64,000 nucleotides of DNA from NCBI GenBank assembly GCA_963748295.1, contig CAVVIH010000006.1:62001-126000 (forward strand), written 5' to 3'. Both the position numbers and the translations under genes were made by a program. Under the pieces are notes generated by a model, which was not told the origin of the DNA, searched no databases, and saw only the letters and a program-made list of their open reading frames with translations. Below are positions 12,507-23,334 of this stretch, piece by piece (position 1 is the stretch's first letter; each line of letters begins with the position of its first letter). The DNA comes from CAVVIH01 sp963748295. Lineage in GTDB: Bacteria > Acidobacteriota > Vicinamibacteria > Vicinamibacterales > 2-12-FULL-66-21.

Positions 12507-12560
12507 CCCCCCGAACGTACGGCGCGCCTTTGCGCCACGCACACGAAGAAGAAAGCAGCT

Positions 12561-14701
<2,141 letters not shown>

Positions 14702-14705
<4 letters not shown>

Positions 14706-14721
14706 CCTCTCCGGAGGTCAC
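14702..14721 (+). terminator. Hairpin overlapping the pnp stop
   Basis: GTGACCTC-TCCG-GAGGTCAC is a perfect 8-bp stem that includes the pnp TGA. No T-tract follows, so it could end transcription weakly or protect the pnp mRNA 3' end. Confidence 0.45.
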
Positions 14722-14781
14722 AACCAAACTCCGCCCCTAGGCGTCTGTACTGTAAGGGTCGATAACCTGGGGGAGGAACCA

Positions 14782-15153
14782 ATGGTGCGACGCCGCAAGA
14801 GCCTGGGCCTGTTCGCGTTCGCGTGCCTCGGGCTGGCTGCCGCGATGTGGGCCAGGACCTCGGCCGGGGGCCAGGGGCAGGTCCGCGAATTCACCGTCGA
14901 GGGGAATCAGTTCGCGTTCTCGCCGGCGCGCATCGAAGTCCAGAAGGACGATCTCGTCAAGGTCACCTTTACGGCGCGCGACATGGCGCACAGCTTCACG
15001 CTCGACGAATACCGCATCGTCAAGCGCGCCAGCGCGGGCCAGACCGTGGTGTTCGAGTTCCGCGCCGACCGCTCCGGGTCGTTCACCTTCTACTGCAACC
15101 TGTCGCAAAGCGACAAGTGCCGCGAGATGAAGGGTCATCTCGACGTCCGGTAG
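14782..15153 (+). CDS. Secreted cupredoxin-domain protein
   Basis: The 123-residue protein has a Sec-type signal peptide (MVRRRKSLGLFAFACLGLAAAM) and one cupredoxin domain of the type found in CuA subunits and periplasmic copper proteins. Candidate copper ligands are the His of DMAHSFTLDEY and the Cys, Cys and Met of YCNLSQSDKCREMKG. The Cys-x7-Cys-x2-Met spacing differs from the CuA CxxxCxxxHxxM motif, so the metal site is uncertain. It has a good ribosome site (GGGGGAGG). Its last 19 bp overlap the convergent M48 protease gene. The partner is unknown. Confidence 0.72.
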   Translation: MVRRRKSLGLFAFACLGLAAAMWARTSAGGQGQVREFTVEGNQFAFSPARIEVQKDDLVKVTFTARDMAHSFTLDEYRIVKRASAGQTVVFEFRADRSGSFTFYCNLSQSDKCREMKGHLDVR

Positions 15154-16250
15154 CGCCTCGCACTCTCAATCCGCTCTTCGATCGGCGGGTGCGTGTGGAA
15201 CAGCCACACGGCGGCCCGCGACGGCCGCTCTTCCGCCAGGTTCTGCGCGCCCAGCCGGCGCATCGCGCTGACGAACGCTTCGGTGTGTCCGGTCAGGCCG
15301 AGCGCGTAGCGATCGGCGCGGCGCTCGTTGCTTCGCGATAGCGCATTCAGCACCGGCGCCGAGGCGAAGGTCAACAGCGTTCCCACCAGGAACAGCACTG
15401 GCAGCCCCGCCACATCCGACGGTCCGGTCAGCCCGAGCGCCGGCCACCACGCAGAGAGAACGGCCGCGCCGGCTGCCAGGCTGCCTAGGATCAGCAGCGA
15501 CTCCAGCATCAGGCCGTTCCTGATGTCCCCTTGCACGTGGTGTCCCATCTCGTGCGCCAGGATGACTTCGATCTCGTCGTCCGAATAGTTCGCCAGCAGC
15601 GTGTCCGACAACAAGATCCGGCGGGTCGAGCCGGTGCCGATGAGCGCGGCGTTCGCCCGCTTCGTCTTGTCGCCGAGACCCCAGACATACGCGCCGAGTA
15701 CCGGCACGCCGGCGCGCACCGACAGCGCCTCGAGCCGGGCGCGGAGTGTGTCGCGCTCGAGCGGCTCGAAATGATAGAAGAGCGGCAGCAGGGCGACCGG
15801 TGCGATCCGCGCGAGAACGATCAGGGCGAGGCTGAAACACAGCGCGGCAGGAATCCACCACCAGTGCGGCGACCATCGCATCGCGGTGTAGACGACCTCG
15901 GCGCCGCCGACCGCGAGCAGCGTCACCAGCAATGCCGCTTTGAGGTAATCGCCGAGCCACGCGCCGAAGGTCTCGGACGAGAGGCCGTAGCGGCGCTCCA
16001 GCAGGAAGCCCTGATAGAACGCGATTGGCAGGCGCAGCGCGAGGTAGGCGAGGACCAGGACGAGCGCGTAGAGCGCGACGGTGGACGGCGCCGAGGCGCC
16101 CGCCGACGTCCAGGAGGTGATGGCGTCGCGCACCAGCGGCGGGCCGCCAGCCTTGATCAAGGCCACCAGCGCAGCGAGGCCGGCGGCGATCGACAGGACC
16201 CTCGCGCGCCGGCTCAGACGGTGGTAGCGGGTCGCCTTGTCTTCGTTCAT
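15135..16250 (-). CDS. M48 family membrane metalloprotease (Ste24/CAAX protease-like)
   Basis: The 371-residue integral membrane protease has about five to six hydrophobic segments. The zinc motif HEMGHH lies in DEIEVILAHEMGHHVQGD. The third ligand glutamate is probably in SNERRADRYAL, and FHTHPPIEERI is the conserved C-terminal motif. Length and layout match the Ste24-like M48A group, which contains an N-terminal CAAX-associated region (GFLLERRYGLSSETFGAWLGDYLK). Bacterial members take part in membrane protein quality control. It follows smc on the same strand after a 66-bp gap. Confidence 0.85.
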   Translation of the reverse strand: MNEDKATRYHRLSRRARVLSIAAGLAALVALIKAGGPPLVRDAITSWTSAGASAPSTVALYALVLVLAYLALRLPIAFYQGFLLERRYGLSSETFGAWLGDYLKAALLVTLLAVGGAEVVYTAMRWSPHWWWIPAALCFSLALIVLARIAPVALLPLFYHFEPLERDTLRARLEALSVRAGVPVLGAYVWGLGDKTKRANAALIGTGSTRRILLSDTLLANYSDDEIEVILAHEMGHHVQGDIRNGLMLESLLILGSLAAGAAVLSAWWPALGLTGPSDVAGLPVLFLVGTLLTFASAPVLNALSRSNERRADRYALGLTGHTEAFVSAMRRLGAQNLAEERPSRAAVWLFHTHPPIEERIESARRYRTSR

Positions 16251-16316
16251 TGAAGCTCGCCCTTCGACGGCGCTCGGGCGACCCGAGGTACGTCAGGGTC
16301 GCGGGGCCCCTCGCGC

Positions 16317-19300
16317 TCAGTTCAGTTGTACGGAAATCAGCTTCGAGACGCCCGGCTCCTCCATCGTGATGCCGTAGAGGCGGTCGGCGATTTCCATCGT
16401 CTTGCGGTTGTGCGTGATGAGGATGAACTGCGTGTGCTCCTGCATCCCCTGCAGCATCTCGACGAAGCGGCCGATGTTCGCGTCGTCGAGCGGCGCGTCG
16501 ATCTCGTCGAGCAGGCAGAACGGGCTCGGGCGGTACTTGAAGATGGCGAACATCAGCGCCATGGCGGTGAGCGCCTTCTCGCCGCCGGAGAGGAGCTGGA
16601 CGCTCTGCAGCCGCTTGCCCGGAGGCTGCGCGATGATGTCGATCCCGCTCTCGAGCTGATCGCTCTCGTCGAGCAGAACCAGACCGGCGCGGCCGCCGCC
16701 GAACAGCGTGGTGAACGTCCCTTCGAAGTTGTGATTGATCACGGTGAACGCCTCGCGGAAGCGCTCCTTCGTCGTCTTGTCGATGCGGCGGATCGCCTCG
16801 TTGGTCGCGGCGATCGAGTCGACGAGATCCTTGCGCTGCGTGGTGAGGAACGCATGCCGCGATTCGAGGTCGTCGAACTGATCGATCGCCATCATGTTGA
16901 CGGCGCCCATCCGTTCGATCTTCGCGCGTAGGTCGGCGACCATTTCATCGGGGGTCAGCGTTCGCGCGGACGCCGCGGCACCATCAGCCGCTTCGCCCGG
17001 CGCCGCGGCCGTCGAGCCGTCCGCGGCGTCCTCGTCGCCGGCTTCCGCGGGCTCCGGCGCGTCGTCCACCGCCTGCGGACTCGCGAGCGCGCCTTCGCCC
17101 TCGAGCCGCTGCACCTCGGCGGCGACCTCGTCCAGCGTCGCCTGCACGGCATCGACGCAGGACTGCGCGAGGTGTGCCAGGTCCGCTTCGGCGGTCGCCC
17201 GCGCGACATCGAGCTGGGCGGCTTCGCCGCGCACCGTCTCGAGCGCGCGCCGGGCGTCCTTGATGCTGGCGTCCTGACGATCGAACTCTCCGCGCAGCTC
17301 CTGCGAGCGTTCGTCGAGCGTCCGGACGCGCTCGCGCAGCGCGTCGAATTCGCGAATGCCGTCGTCGAGCCGGGCGGCCGCTCCGGCAATGCCCTCCTGC
17401 AGCTCCGCGCGGCGCGCTTCGTTGCGCCGCATTTCGTCCAAACGCGCGCCGAGCCGCGACTCGAGCTCCGCGGATGCCTGCTCCAGGCGCGCCACGTCGC
17501 CGGCGAGAGCCGAGGCACGTTCCACCAGCGTCGCATGCGCGGCCTTGGCTTCGGCGGCGCGGTGCGCCTGCGCCTGCATCGCTTCGCGCGCGTCGAACAG
17601 CCGCCGCTGCGCGCGGTTCAGGTTGTCGTCCGCCGTTTTCTGCTCGGCCTCGATTCGTACGATCGATTCGCGCGCTTCTTCCTGCCGCGCGTGCTGCGAC
17701 CGCTGCTCCTCTTCGGCCGCGCGCCGCTCGTTGCCGATCTGTCCCTGCTTGCGGCTGATGCGCTCGACGGCGTCCCGGGCCGCGCCCAGCTGCAGATCGA
17801 ATCCGACGGTCGCCTTCTCCTGGCGGTGCAGCTCGGCGTTGAGCGACATGATCGCGGACTCGGCGCCGGCGATCACCACGTCGACGCCGGTGGTTCGCTC
17901 GCGGAGACGATCGACCGAGGCGCGATCCTCGGCGCCACGCTCGCGCAGCTCCTTGATCTCGCGCTTCGTCGCCAGGATCCCGCGCGACTCCGCGCGCACG
18001 CCGCCCTCCACGACCGTTGCCCCGTGGAAGACGTGGCCCTCGGCCGTCACGATCACCGCGCGCCCGCCGCTCACGCCCGCGGCCGTTCTTGCGCTGTCGA
18101 AGTCGGGCGCGATCCACGCGTCCGCGATCAGCGAACGGATCGTTTCAGCGGCAGCTCCGTAGATGCGGACGACATCCGCCAGGCGCATCAGGCCGGGTGC
18201 GACGTCACCGATGCCGGCGTTGTCTCCGCTCTCGTAGCGCAGACCTTCAGGTCTGCTCTCCGGTATAACGAATCCAACTCGCCCCGCGCTCCGCTCGGCT
18301 GCCAGCCGCAACCCTGCGGCGGCGACCTCGTGTGACGGCACGACGACATGTACTGCAAGCGATCGGCGAGACAGGCTTCGACGGCGCGCTCGAACTGCTT
18401 GTCCACCTCGAGGTAATCCGCCACCGATCCGAGGTGCGGGAAGCCGGCTTCCTCGGCCAGAATCGTCCGCGCGGCGTCGCCGGTACTCGGCCCGCGCGCT
18501 GTCGAGCTCCTCGATGAACTTCAGCCGCGCCTCGAGAGAGGCCAGATCGTGCTCGCGGGCGCGCAGCTCGCGGGCCAGCTCGTCGCGCTGAGCGCGGGCG
18601 CCGGCGAGCTCCGACTCGCGTGCCGCGCGGTCCACGCGCAGGCCCTCCATCGCCACGTTCGCCCGGTCGCGCGCCTCGGCGGCCTCCGCGCGATCCCGTT
18701 CCGCACGCTCCACTTCGACATTGAGATCGCCGGTCTCGACTTCCAGCTTGCCGATCTGCTCGCCCAGGCGGGTGCGTGCGGCCCCCGCATGCTCCATCGC
18801 GTGCCGCAGCGCGGTCGCGGCATTCACCGCGGCGAACACTTCGCTTCGCGCCGCTTCGACGTCCGACTCGAGTCCCTCGATCTGGCGCTGGACTTCCGCG
18901 TAGGCGATCTCCTCGGCGGCAAGCGTTGCCGCCGCCGCGTCGCGGTCGTCGGCGGCGCGGCGCGCGGACTCCCGCCGCCCGTCGAGTTCCTGGCGCGCGG
19001 GCTCGCGCCGCCGCTCGAGCGCCTGGACTTCCGTCGCAATCTCCGAGGCCGCCACGCCAAGCTGTTCGACCTGCTGTTTGTCGAACGCGATCTGCTGCTG
19101 CAGCCGGCCGATCTCGAGCTCGGCCGCGTGCGCCGACTCGCGGGCGGCGGTGGTCGCGCTGTCGGCCTCGGTCAGGTCGAGCCGCAACCGCTCCAGCTCG
19201 GTTTCGAGCTCGGCGAGCCGCGCCGATGCCAGCGTTTCGCGCTGACGAGCGTCCGCCAGCCGCGTCCGGGCGATCTCGATCTGCTGACCGAGCGAGCGAT

Positions 19301-20195
19301 ACCTCTGTGCGAACTGCACTTTCTCCCAGCGGCGCAGTTCCTCTCGCAGCCGCCTGTAGCGCCTCGCCTTGGCCGCCTGCCGCTTCAGCGTGCCGCGCTG
19401 CTTCTCGACCTCGAACACGATGTCGTCGACGCGCGTGAGATTCTGCTGCGCGGCTTCGAGCTTCAGCTCCGCGGCGCGCCGGCGGCTCTTGTACTTCGTG
19501 ACGCCGGCGGCTTCCTCGATCAGCTGGCGCCGATCGGTCGGACGCGCGCTGAGAATCTGCCCGATCTTCCCCTGCTCGATCACCGCGTAGGCCTTTACCC
19601 CCAGCCCCGAATCCATCAGCAGGTCCTGGACGTCGCGCAGCCGGCAGATCTCGCCGTCGATCAGGTATTCGCTTTCACCGGACCGGTACAACCGCCGCAT
19701 CAGCTCGACGTCCCGCACGATCAGCGGCGTGTCGTCTTCGACGGCGACCGCGACCGCCGTCGCCGCCCCTTCGACTCGCGTGAGCGTCCGCTCGCTCAGG
19801 GCAGGCCCTTCGAGTCGCGTGACCGTACGCTCGCTCAGGGCAGGCTCGGACGCGCCGCCCGCGCCGTGCATGACGTGCCCGCCGTTGCCGTGGCCGCTCC
19901 CGTGCCCGTTTCCGTCAGCCGGGGTTCTCGCTGCAACGCCACTCAGCTTCAGTCGCACTTCCGCCGCGGCGGTCGGCTTGCGCGCGTCGCTTCCCCCGAA
20001 GATCACGTCTTCCATGCGATCGCCGCGAAGGCTCTTCGCGCTCTGCTCACCGAGCACCCACGTGAGCGCGTCGACCACGTTGCTCTTGCCGCAGCCGTTC
20101 GGCCCGACGATGGCGGTCACGCCGCGGTCGAACGTCAGCTCGGAACGGTCGGGGAAACTCTTGAAGCCGGCGATTTCGAGACGATGGAGCCGCAT
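16317..20195 (-). CDS. smc: Chromosome segregation protein SMC
   Basis: SMC is the ATPase of the bacterial condensin that organises and segregates the chromosome. The 1292-residue protein has Walker A (VGPNGCGKSNVVDAL), long coiled coils around a hinge, the C-loop LLSGGEKALTAMAL and Walker B FCLLDEIDAPLDDANI. About 100 residues are extra. Two oddities stand out. A His/Gly-rich and tandem-repeat insertion lies in the N-terminal head near residues 90-145. In the hinge, a +1 shift near 18484 and a +2 shift near 18348 leave about 45 residues in the wrong frame (the correct reading includes VADYLEVDKQFERAVEA). The second oddity is probably an indel error. ScpA and ScpB are not in the window. Confidence 0.93.
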   Translation of the reverse strand: MRLHRLEIAGFKSFPDRSELTFDRGVTAIVGPNGCGKSNVVDALTWVLGEQSAKSLRGDRMEDVIFGGSDARKPTAAAEVRLKLSGVAARTPADGNGHGSGHGNGGHVMHGAGGASEPALSERTVTRLEGPALSERTLTRVEGAATAVAVAVEDDTPLIVRDVELMRRLYRSGESEYLIDGEICRLRDVQDLLMDSGLGVKAYAVIEQGKIGQILSARPTDRRQLIEEAAGVTKYKSRRRAAELKLEAAQQNLTRVDDIVFEVEKQRGTLKRQAAKARRYRRLREELRRWEKVQFAQRYRSLGQQIEIARTRLADARQRETLASARLAELETELERLRLDLTEADSATTAARESAHAAELEIGRLQQQIAFDKQQVEQLGVAASEIATEVQALERRREPARQELDGRRESARRAADDRDAAAATLAAEEIAYAEVQRQIEGLESDVEAARSEVFAAVNAATALRHAMEHAGAARTRLGEQIGKLEVETGDLNVEVERAERDRAEAAEARDRANVAMEGLRVDRAARESELAGARAQRDELARELRAREHDLASLEARLKFIEELDSARAEYRRRRADDSGRGSRLPAPRIGGGLPRGGQAVRARRRSLSRRSLAVHVVVPSHEVAAAGLRLAAERSAGRVGFVIPESRPEGLRYESGDNAGIGDVAPGLMRLADVVRIYGAAAETIRSLIADAWIAPDFDSARTAAGVSGGRAVIVTAEGHVFHGATVVEGGVRAESRGILATKREIKELRERGAEDRASVDRLRERTTGVDVVIAGAESAIMSLNAELHRQEKATVGFDLQLGAARDAVERISRKQGQIGNERRAAEEEQRSQHARQEEARESIVRIEAEQKTADDNLNRAQRRLFDAREAMQAQAHRAAEAKAAHATLVERASALAGDVARLEQASAELESRLGARLDEMRRNEARRAELQEGIAGAAARLDDGIREFDALRERVRTLDERSQELRGEFDRQDASIKDARRALETVRGEAAQLDVARATAEADLAHLAQSCVDAVQATLDEVAAEVQRLEGEGALASPQAVDDAPEPAEAGDEDAADGSTAAAPGEAADGAAASARTLTPDEMVADLRAKIERMGAVNMMAIDQFDDLESRHAFLTTQRKDLVDSIAATNEAIRRIDKTTKERFREAFTVINHNFEGTFTTLFGGGRAGLVLLDESDQLESGIDIIAQPPGKRLQSVQLLSGGEKALTAMALMFAIFKYRPSPFCLLDEIDAPLDDANIGRFVEMLQGMQEHTQFILITHNRKTMEIADRLYGITMEEPGVSKLISVQLN
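18239..18256. repeat. Perfect palindrome in the SMC hinge
   Basis: GCAGACCTTCAGGTCTGC is an 8-bp inverted repeat around TC. On the smc sense strand it is read in frame as part of SRPEGLRYES, in a variable hinge loop. Confidence 0.6.
19767..19844 (-). repeat. 39-bp tandem duplication inside the smc head
   Basis: Two 39-bp units (19767-19805 and 19806-19844) differ at only a few bases and encode two copies of a 13-residue unit similar to PALSERTLTRVEG. Each unit holds TTCGA and GCTCGCTCAGGGC elements resembling dispersed palindromic repeats. Because the length is a multiple of 3, the frame is preserved. They sit at about residues 118-143, between the first head strands and the conserved RRLYRSGESEY. 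Confidence 0.8.
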
Positions 20196-20223
20196 GGTGT
20201 GTGAATTCCTTCCGGGTACCCTT

Positions 20224-20277
20224 CAAAATGACGAAAAGCCGCTCGCGCGCCGGACGGACTCCGGCACGGAAGCGGCT
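20224..20277 (-). terminator. Terminator-like hairpin in the smc leader
   Basis: On the minus strand AGCCGCT...AGCGGCT pairs across 20237-20277, with an inner GCCGGA/TCCGGC stem, and is followed by TTTTCGTCATTTT. It lies only about 30 bp before the smc ATG. An alternative pairing GAAGCG/CGCTTC uses part of the same arm, which suggests an attenuator rather than a simple terminator. Confidence 0.5.
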
Positions 20278-20394
20278 GGGATCGCTTCGAACACCTTGCT
20301 TGTTGGAAGTAACGATGACGTGACAAGCCCGGACAGCCGGTTCCCACATCCCTGCCCAAAGCGGGATGGCCCCTGGGTCCGGCGAACGGCCGCC

Positions 20395-20423
20395 AGTCTA
20401 ACAAGCCCCAATACGTGGGGCAA
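20395..20423 (-). promoter_or_regulatory. Candidate smc promoter
   Basis: On the minus strand a -35 TTGCCC (20418-20423) and a -10 TAGACT (20395-20400) are separated by exactly 17 bp, each matching four of six consensus bases. The predicted transcript would have a leader of about 190 nt before smc. The 260-bp gap between the S41 protease gene and smc holds no gene. Apart from this and the hairpins (including CCCTA/TAGGG just after the S41 stop), I see nothing identifiable in it. Confidence 0.4.
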
Positions 20424-20455
20424 GCGCAAACTCTGGCCCCTAAATCTAGGGCACC

Positions 20456-22084
20456 CTACCTCTTCTCGCCGCCGCGGCTCGTGCGGGCGCGCGCCATCTC
20501 CGTCAGCTTCACGGCATCCGGAAACTGCTGCAGCGCGAACTGCGCCTGCGGATCGACGCCAATCAGATTGCGCCGCGCCTCGCCCACGCCAAAGAGCGCG
20601 AGGTCGATGTCGTAGTGAATCATCGCGCGGATGAACGCGTCGTCCTTCGCAAACGACTCCTCGTCGACGGTGATCCGCACGCCCTTCAGCGACGCTTTGA
20701 AGTCGTTCACCATCGCGTCGGTGATCTTGAACCCGCGCGCGACGCGCTTCTTGCCCTGGTTCGCCGCGCCCAGCCGCGTGTCCCCTTCAGCGTTGAACTG
20801 ATCGGCGAAGTTGGCAAACGCCTGGCGCGCATAGAGCGTGCGGCCAAACCGGGTCGGGTTGAAGCCTTCGACCGGACCGACGATGAACTTGTCCGGCTCG
20901 ATGCCGCCGCCGCTGTAGACCTTGCGGCCGCCGTCGGTCTGCTTCTCGTCGGCCGCCGAATGCGTGCGCTCGGCGGTCTGATCGCGGAGCGAATACGTCA
21001 GGTACTCGTCGAAGGTGCCATCCCACGGCCGCTGGATCATGCGGCCGCTGGGCGTGTAGTACCGGCCGGTCGTGAGCGCGAGGCCGGCGTCGCCGGCGAT
21101 GCGATACACCGACTGCACCAGCGCCTTGCCGAATGTGGTCTCGCCGACGACGAGCCCGCGATCGTGATCCTGAATCGCTCCGGACACGATCTCCGATGCG
21201 CTCGCGCTGTTGCGGTTGACCAGCAGGACCAGCGGAATCGACCTGTACTCGCTCTCCTGTTCGGCCCAGTATTTCTGGCGCGAATTGGCGACTCGCCCAT
21301 CCGTGTAGACGACCAGCTCACCGCGATCGAGGAAACGGTTCGAGATTCGGATGGCCTGATCCAGCGGACCGCCCGGGTTGTCGCGGATGTCGAGCAGCAG
21401 CCGCTTCATGCCCTTCGCCGAGAGATCCTTCAGCGCACGGCCCATTTCGTCGTCCGACGTCTCGGAGAAGTCTCCGAGCTTGATGTAGCCGGTCTGCGCG
21501 TCGACCATGAACGCGCCGCGCACGGTCGTGATGTTGACCTCGTCGCGCTCGACTTCGAGATCGATCAAACCTTCGTAGCCGCGGCGCCGCAGCGAGATGC
21601 GCACCGTCGTGCCCTTCGGTCCCTTGAGGCGGCTCACCGCCTGCTCGCTCGTCCATCCTTTGGCGTCGTCCTCGCCGATGCGCGCGATGATGTCGCCGCG
21701 GCGCAGCCCTTTCTTGTACGCCGGCGAGCCCTCGAAGATCGACATCACCGTGATGTCGCCTTCGATCACCTGGATCGTGATCCCGAGCCCGTAGTACTTG
21801 CCCTCCTGACGCTCGCGCAGCTGACGGTAGCTCCGCGGGTCGAAGAAGCTCGAGTGCGGATCGAGCGTCTTGAGCATGCCGTCGATCGCGCCGTAGACGA
21901 GCCGATCGGATGGCACCGGCTCCACGTACTCGCGATCGATCGCGGCGAGCGCCGAGGTGAAGATGCGGTACTGCTGCTGGACGTCGTCCTGGCGCGCGAG
22001 CAGGTTGCTGCCGAAGAAGCCGCCGGCCAGCGCCGAGAGGAGGACCGCAAAAATTGCTGCAGGATAGAAGCGAGAACTGCGCAT
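20456..22084 (-). CDS. S41 family carboxy-terminal processing protease
   Basis: The 542-residue protein is exported by an N-terminal membrane anchor (YPAAIFAVLLSALAGGFFGSNLL). It has a PDZ domain (about 95-175, GLGITIQVIEGDITVMSIFEGSPA) and the S41 catalytic domain. The Ser/Lys dyad lies in NRNSASASEIVSGA and ETTFGKALVQ. A long C-terminal extension with KITDAMVNDFKASLK follows, as in many CtpA-type proteases that trim periplasmic proteins. The ATG at 22084 is chosen because the signal anchor starts there; a further in-frame start lies 66 bp upstream. Confidence 0.88.
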   Translation of the reverse strand: MRSSRFYPAAIFAVLLSALAGGFFGSNLLARQDDVQQQYRIFTSALAAIDREYVEPVPSDRLVYGAIDGMLKTLDPHSSFFDPRSYRQLRERQEGKYYGLGITIQVIEGDITVMSIFEGSPAYKKGLRRGDIIARIGEDDAKGWTSEQAVSRLKGPKGTTVRISLRRRGYEGLIDLEVERDEVNITTVRGAFMVDAQTGYIKLGDFSETSDDEMGRALKDLSAKGMKRLLLDIRDNPGGPLDQAIRISNRFLDRGELVVYTDGRVANSRQKYWAEQESEYRSIPLVLLVNRNSASASEIVSGAIQDHDRGLVVGETTFGKALVQSVYRIAGDAGLALTTGRYYTPSGRMIQRPWDGTFDEYLTYSLRDQTAERTHSAADEKQTDGGRKVYSGGGIEPDKFIVGPVEGFNPTRFGRTLYARQAFANFADQFNAEGDTRLGAANQGKKRVARGFKITDAMVNDFKASLKGVRITVDEESFAKDDAFIRAMIHYDIDLALFGVGEARRNLIGVDPQAQFALQQFPDAVKLTEMARARTSRGGEKR

Positions 22085-22149
22085 TATCGGATCGTAGCAG
22101 ACCAACTGCCGTGATCGCAACGACTTCGGGGCGAACGACGCGAATGACA

Positions 22150-22179
22150 TTGACCCCCCGACAAACCCGTTCCTATAAT
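22150..22179 (+). promoter_or_regulatory. Sigma-70-type promoter for tatA-tatC
   Basis: TTGACC (22150-22155) and a perfect TATAAT (22174-22179) are separated by 18 bp. The predicted start lies about 35 nt before the tatA ATG. It is the best housekeeping promoter in the window. Confidence 0.75.
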
Positions 22180-22221
22180 GGCTGTGAGGCCTTTTAAACG
22201 CCGGATTTCCAAGGATTTGTT

Positions 22222-22494
22222 ATGGGTCCCATCGGCATGCCCGAGCTGGTGATCATCCTGGTCATCGCGCTCATCGTCTTCGGCCCTCGGAAGCTGCCGG
22301 AGCTGGGCCGCTCGCTGGGCCGCAGCATCGGCGAATTCAAGCGCGCGTCGAACGAGCTGCGCAGTACGCTGGACGAAGAGATCCGCGTCGAGGAACAGCG
22401 CAACGCCGAGCGGCAGCGGGTCGACACCGAGGCTCGGACCGAGCAGCGCGCGAAGGACGAACCCGGCGTTCCGAGGCATACCGGCAACGCCTGA
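22222..22494 (+). CDS. tatA: Twin-arginine translocase subunit TatA/TatB
   Basis: The 90-residue protein begins with a short periplasmic tail and one transmembrane helix (PELVIILVIALIVFGPRKLPELG). It ends with an amphipathic helix (RSLGRSIGEFKRAS) and a charged cytoplasmic tail. TatA oligomers form the export channel for folded Tat substrates. A single TatA/TatB-type gene next to tatC suggests a minimal Tat system, although another copy may exist elsewhere. It has a strong promoter just upstream, and tatC starts 6 bp downstream. Confidence 0.9.
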   Translation: MGPIGMPELVIILVIALIVFGPRKLPELGRSLGRSIGEFKRASNELRSTLDEEIRVEEQRNAERQRVDTEARTEQRAKDEPGVPRHTGNA

Positions 22495-22500
22495 CGCTCC

Positions 22501-23319
22501 ATGGCCCTCGTTCCGTTCCCCTCATCCTCGCCGGCGCCGTCCGACGAGGACCCCCGCATAGAGCTGACCGATTCCGACACCGAACTCGAGGGCGGAAAGA
22601 TGTCGTTTCTGGAGCACCTCGACGAGCTCCGGACACGACTGATTCATTCGGCCATTGCCATCGGCGTCGGCACCGTCCTGTCGTTCATCTTCCTCGACCG
22701 CGTCTTCGACTTCGTCACCAAGCCGATGCGCGACATGCTGCCTGCCGGGGGGAATCTCGTGCAGACGGAGCCAGCCGAGTTCTTCATGCTGTACCTGAAG
22801 GTCGGCTTCCTCGTCGGACTGCTGCTCGCGACGCCCTTCGTAATCTGGCAGCTCTGGCTCTTCATCGCGCCCGGGCTCTATTCGAACGAGAAGCGGTTCG
22901 CGGTGCCGTTCGTGCTGTTCGGGACGGTGTTCTTCGCCGCGGGCGCGGGGTTCTCGCACTACGTCGCGTTTCCATGGACGTGGAAGTTCTTCGTGAACTT
23001 CAAACCGGACTACGTGCAGATGATGTTGAAGCTCGGCGCGGCCTTTTCACTCTACGTGAAAATGCTGCTCGGCTTCGCCGTCATCTTCCAGATGCCCACC
23101 GTCGTGTTCTTTCTCGCGCGGATGGGGCTGGTGACCGCGCGGTTCCTCCTCCGAAACTTCAAATACGCCGTCCTCATCATCTTCATCCTCGGCGCCGTCC
23201 TGAGTCCGGGCACAGATGTCGTGTCGCAGGCGCTCATGGCTGGTCCGATGCTGGTGCTCTACTGCCTGAGCATCCTGATCGCCTGGATGTTCGCGAAAAA
23301 ACGTCCGGAAAACGTGTAA
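22501..23319 (+). CDS. tatC: Sec-independent protein translocase TatC
   Basis: TatC recognises twin-arginine signal peptides. The 272-residue protein has a roughly 30-residue acidic N-terminal extension, then the family start MSFLEHLDELRTRLI. Six transmembrane helices follow, with LYLKVGFLVGLLLATPFVIWQLWLFIAPGLYSNEKR and GAVLSPGTDVVSQ as conserved segments. MSFLEHLDELR at about codon 34 could be an alternative start. Confidence 0.94.
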   Translation: MALVPFPSSSPAPSDEDPRIELTDSDTELEGGKMSFLEHLDELRTRLIHSAIAIGVGTVLSFIFLDRVFDFVTKPMRDMLPAGGNLVQTEPAEFFMLYLKVGFLVGLLLATPFVIWQLWLFIAPGLYSNEKRFAVPFVLFGTVFFAAGAGFSHYVAFPWTWKFFVNFKPDYVQMMLKLGAAFSLYVKMLLGFAVIFQMPTVVFFLARMGLVTARFLLRNFKYAVLIIFILGAVLSPGTDVVSQALMAGPMLVLYCLSILIAWMFAKKRPENV

Positions 23320-23334
23320 AGCAAGGGGCCCGCG

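Noticed and set aside
20196..20455. SRP RNA, 6S RNA or another known RNA gene in the smc leader
   Set aside because: The SRP tetraloop region (GGAAGGAAGCAGC-like) and a 6S-type central bubble are absent. The only GGAAGGAA is the smc ribosome site.
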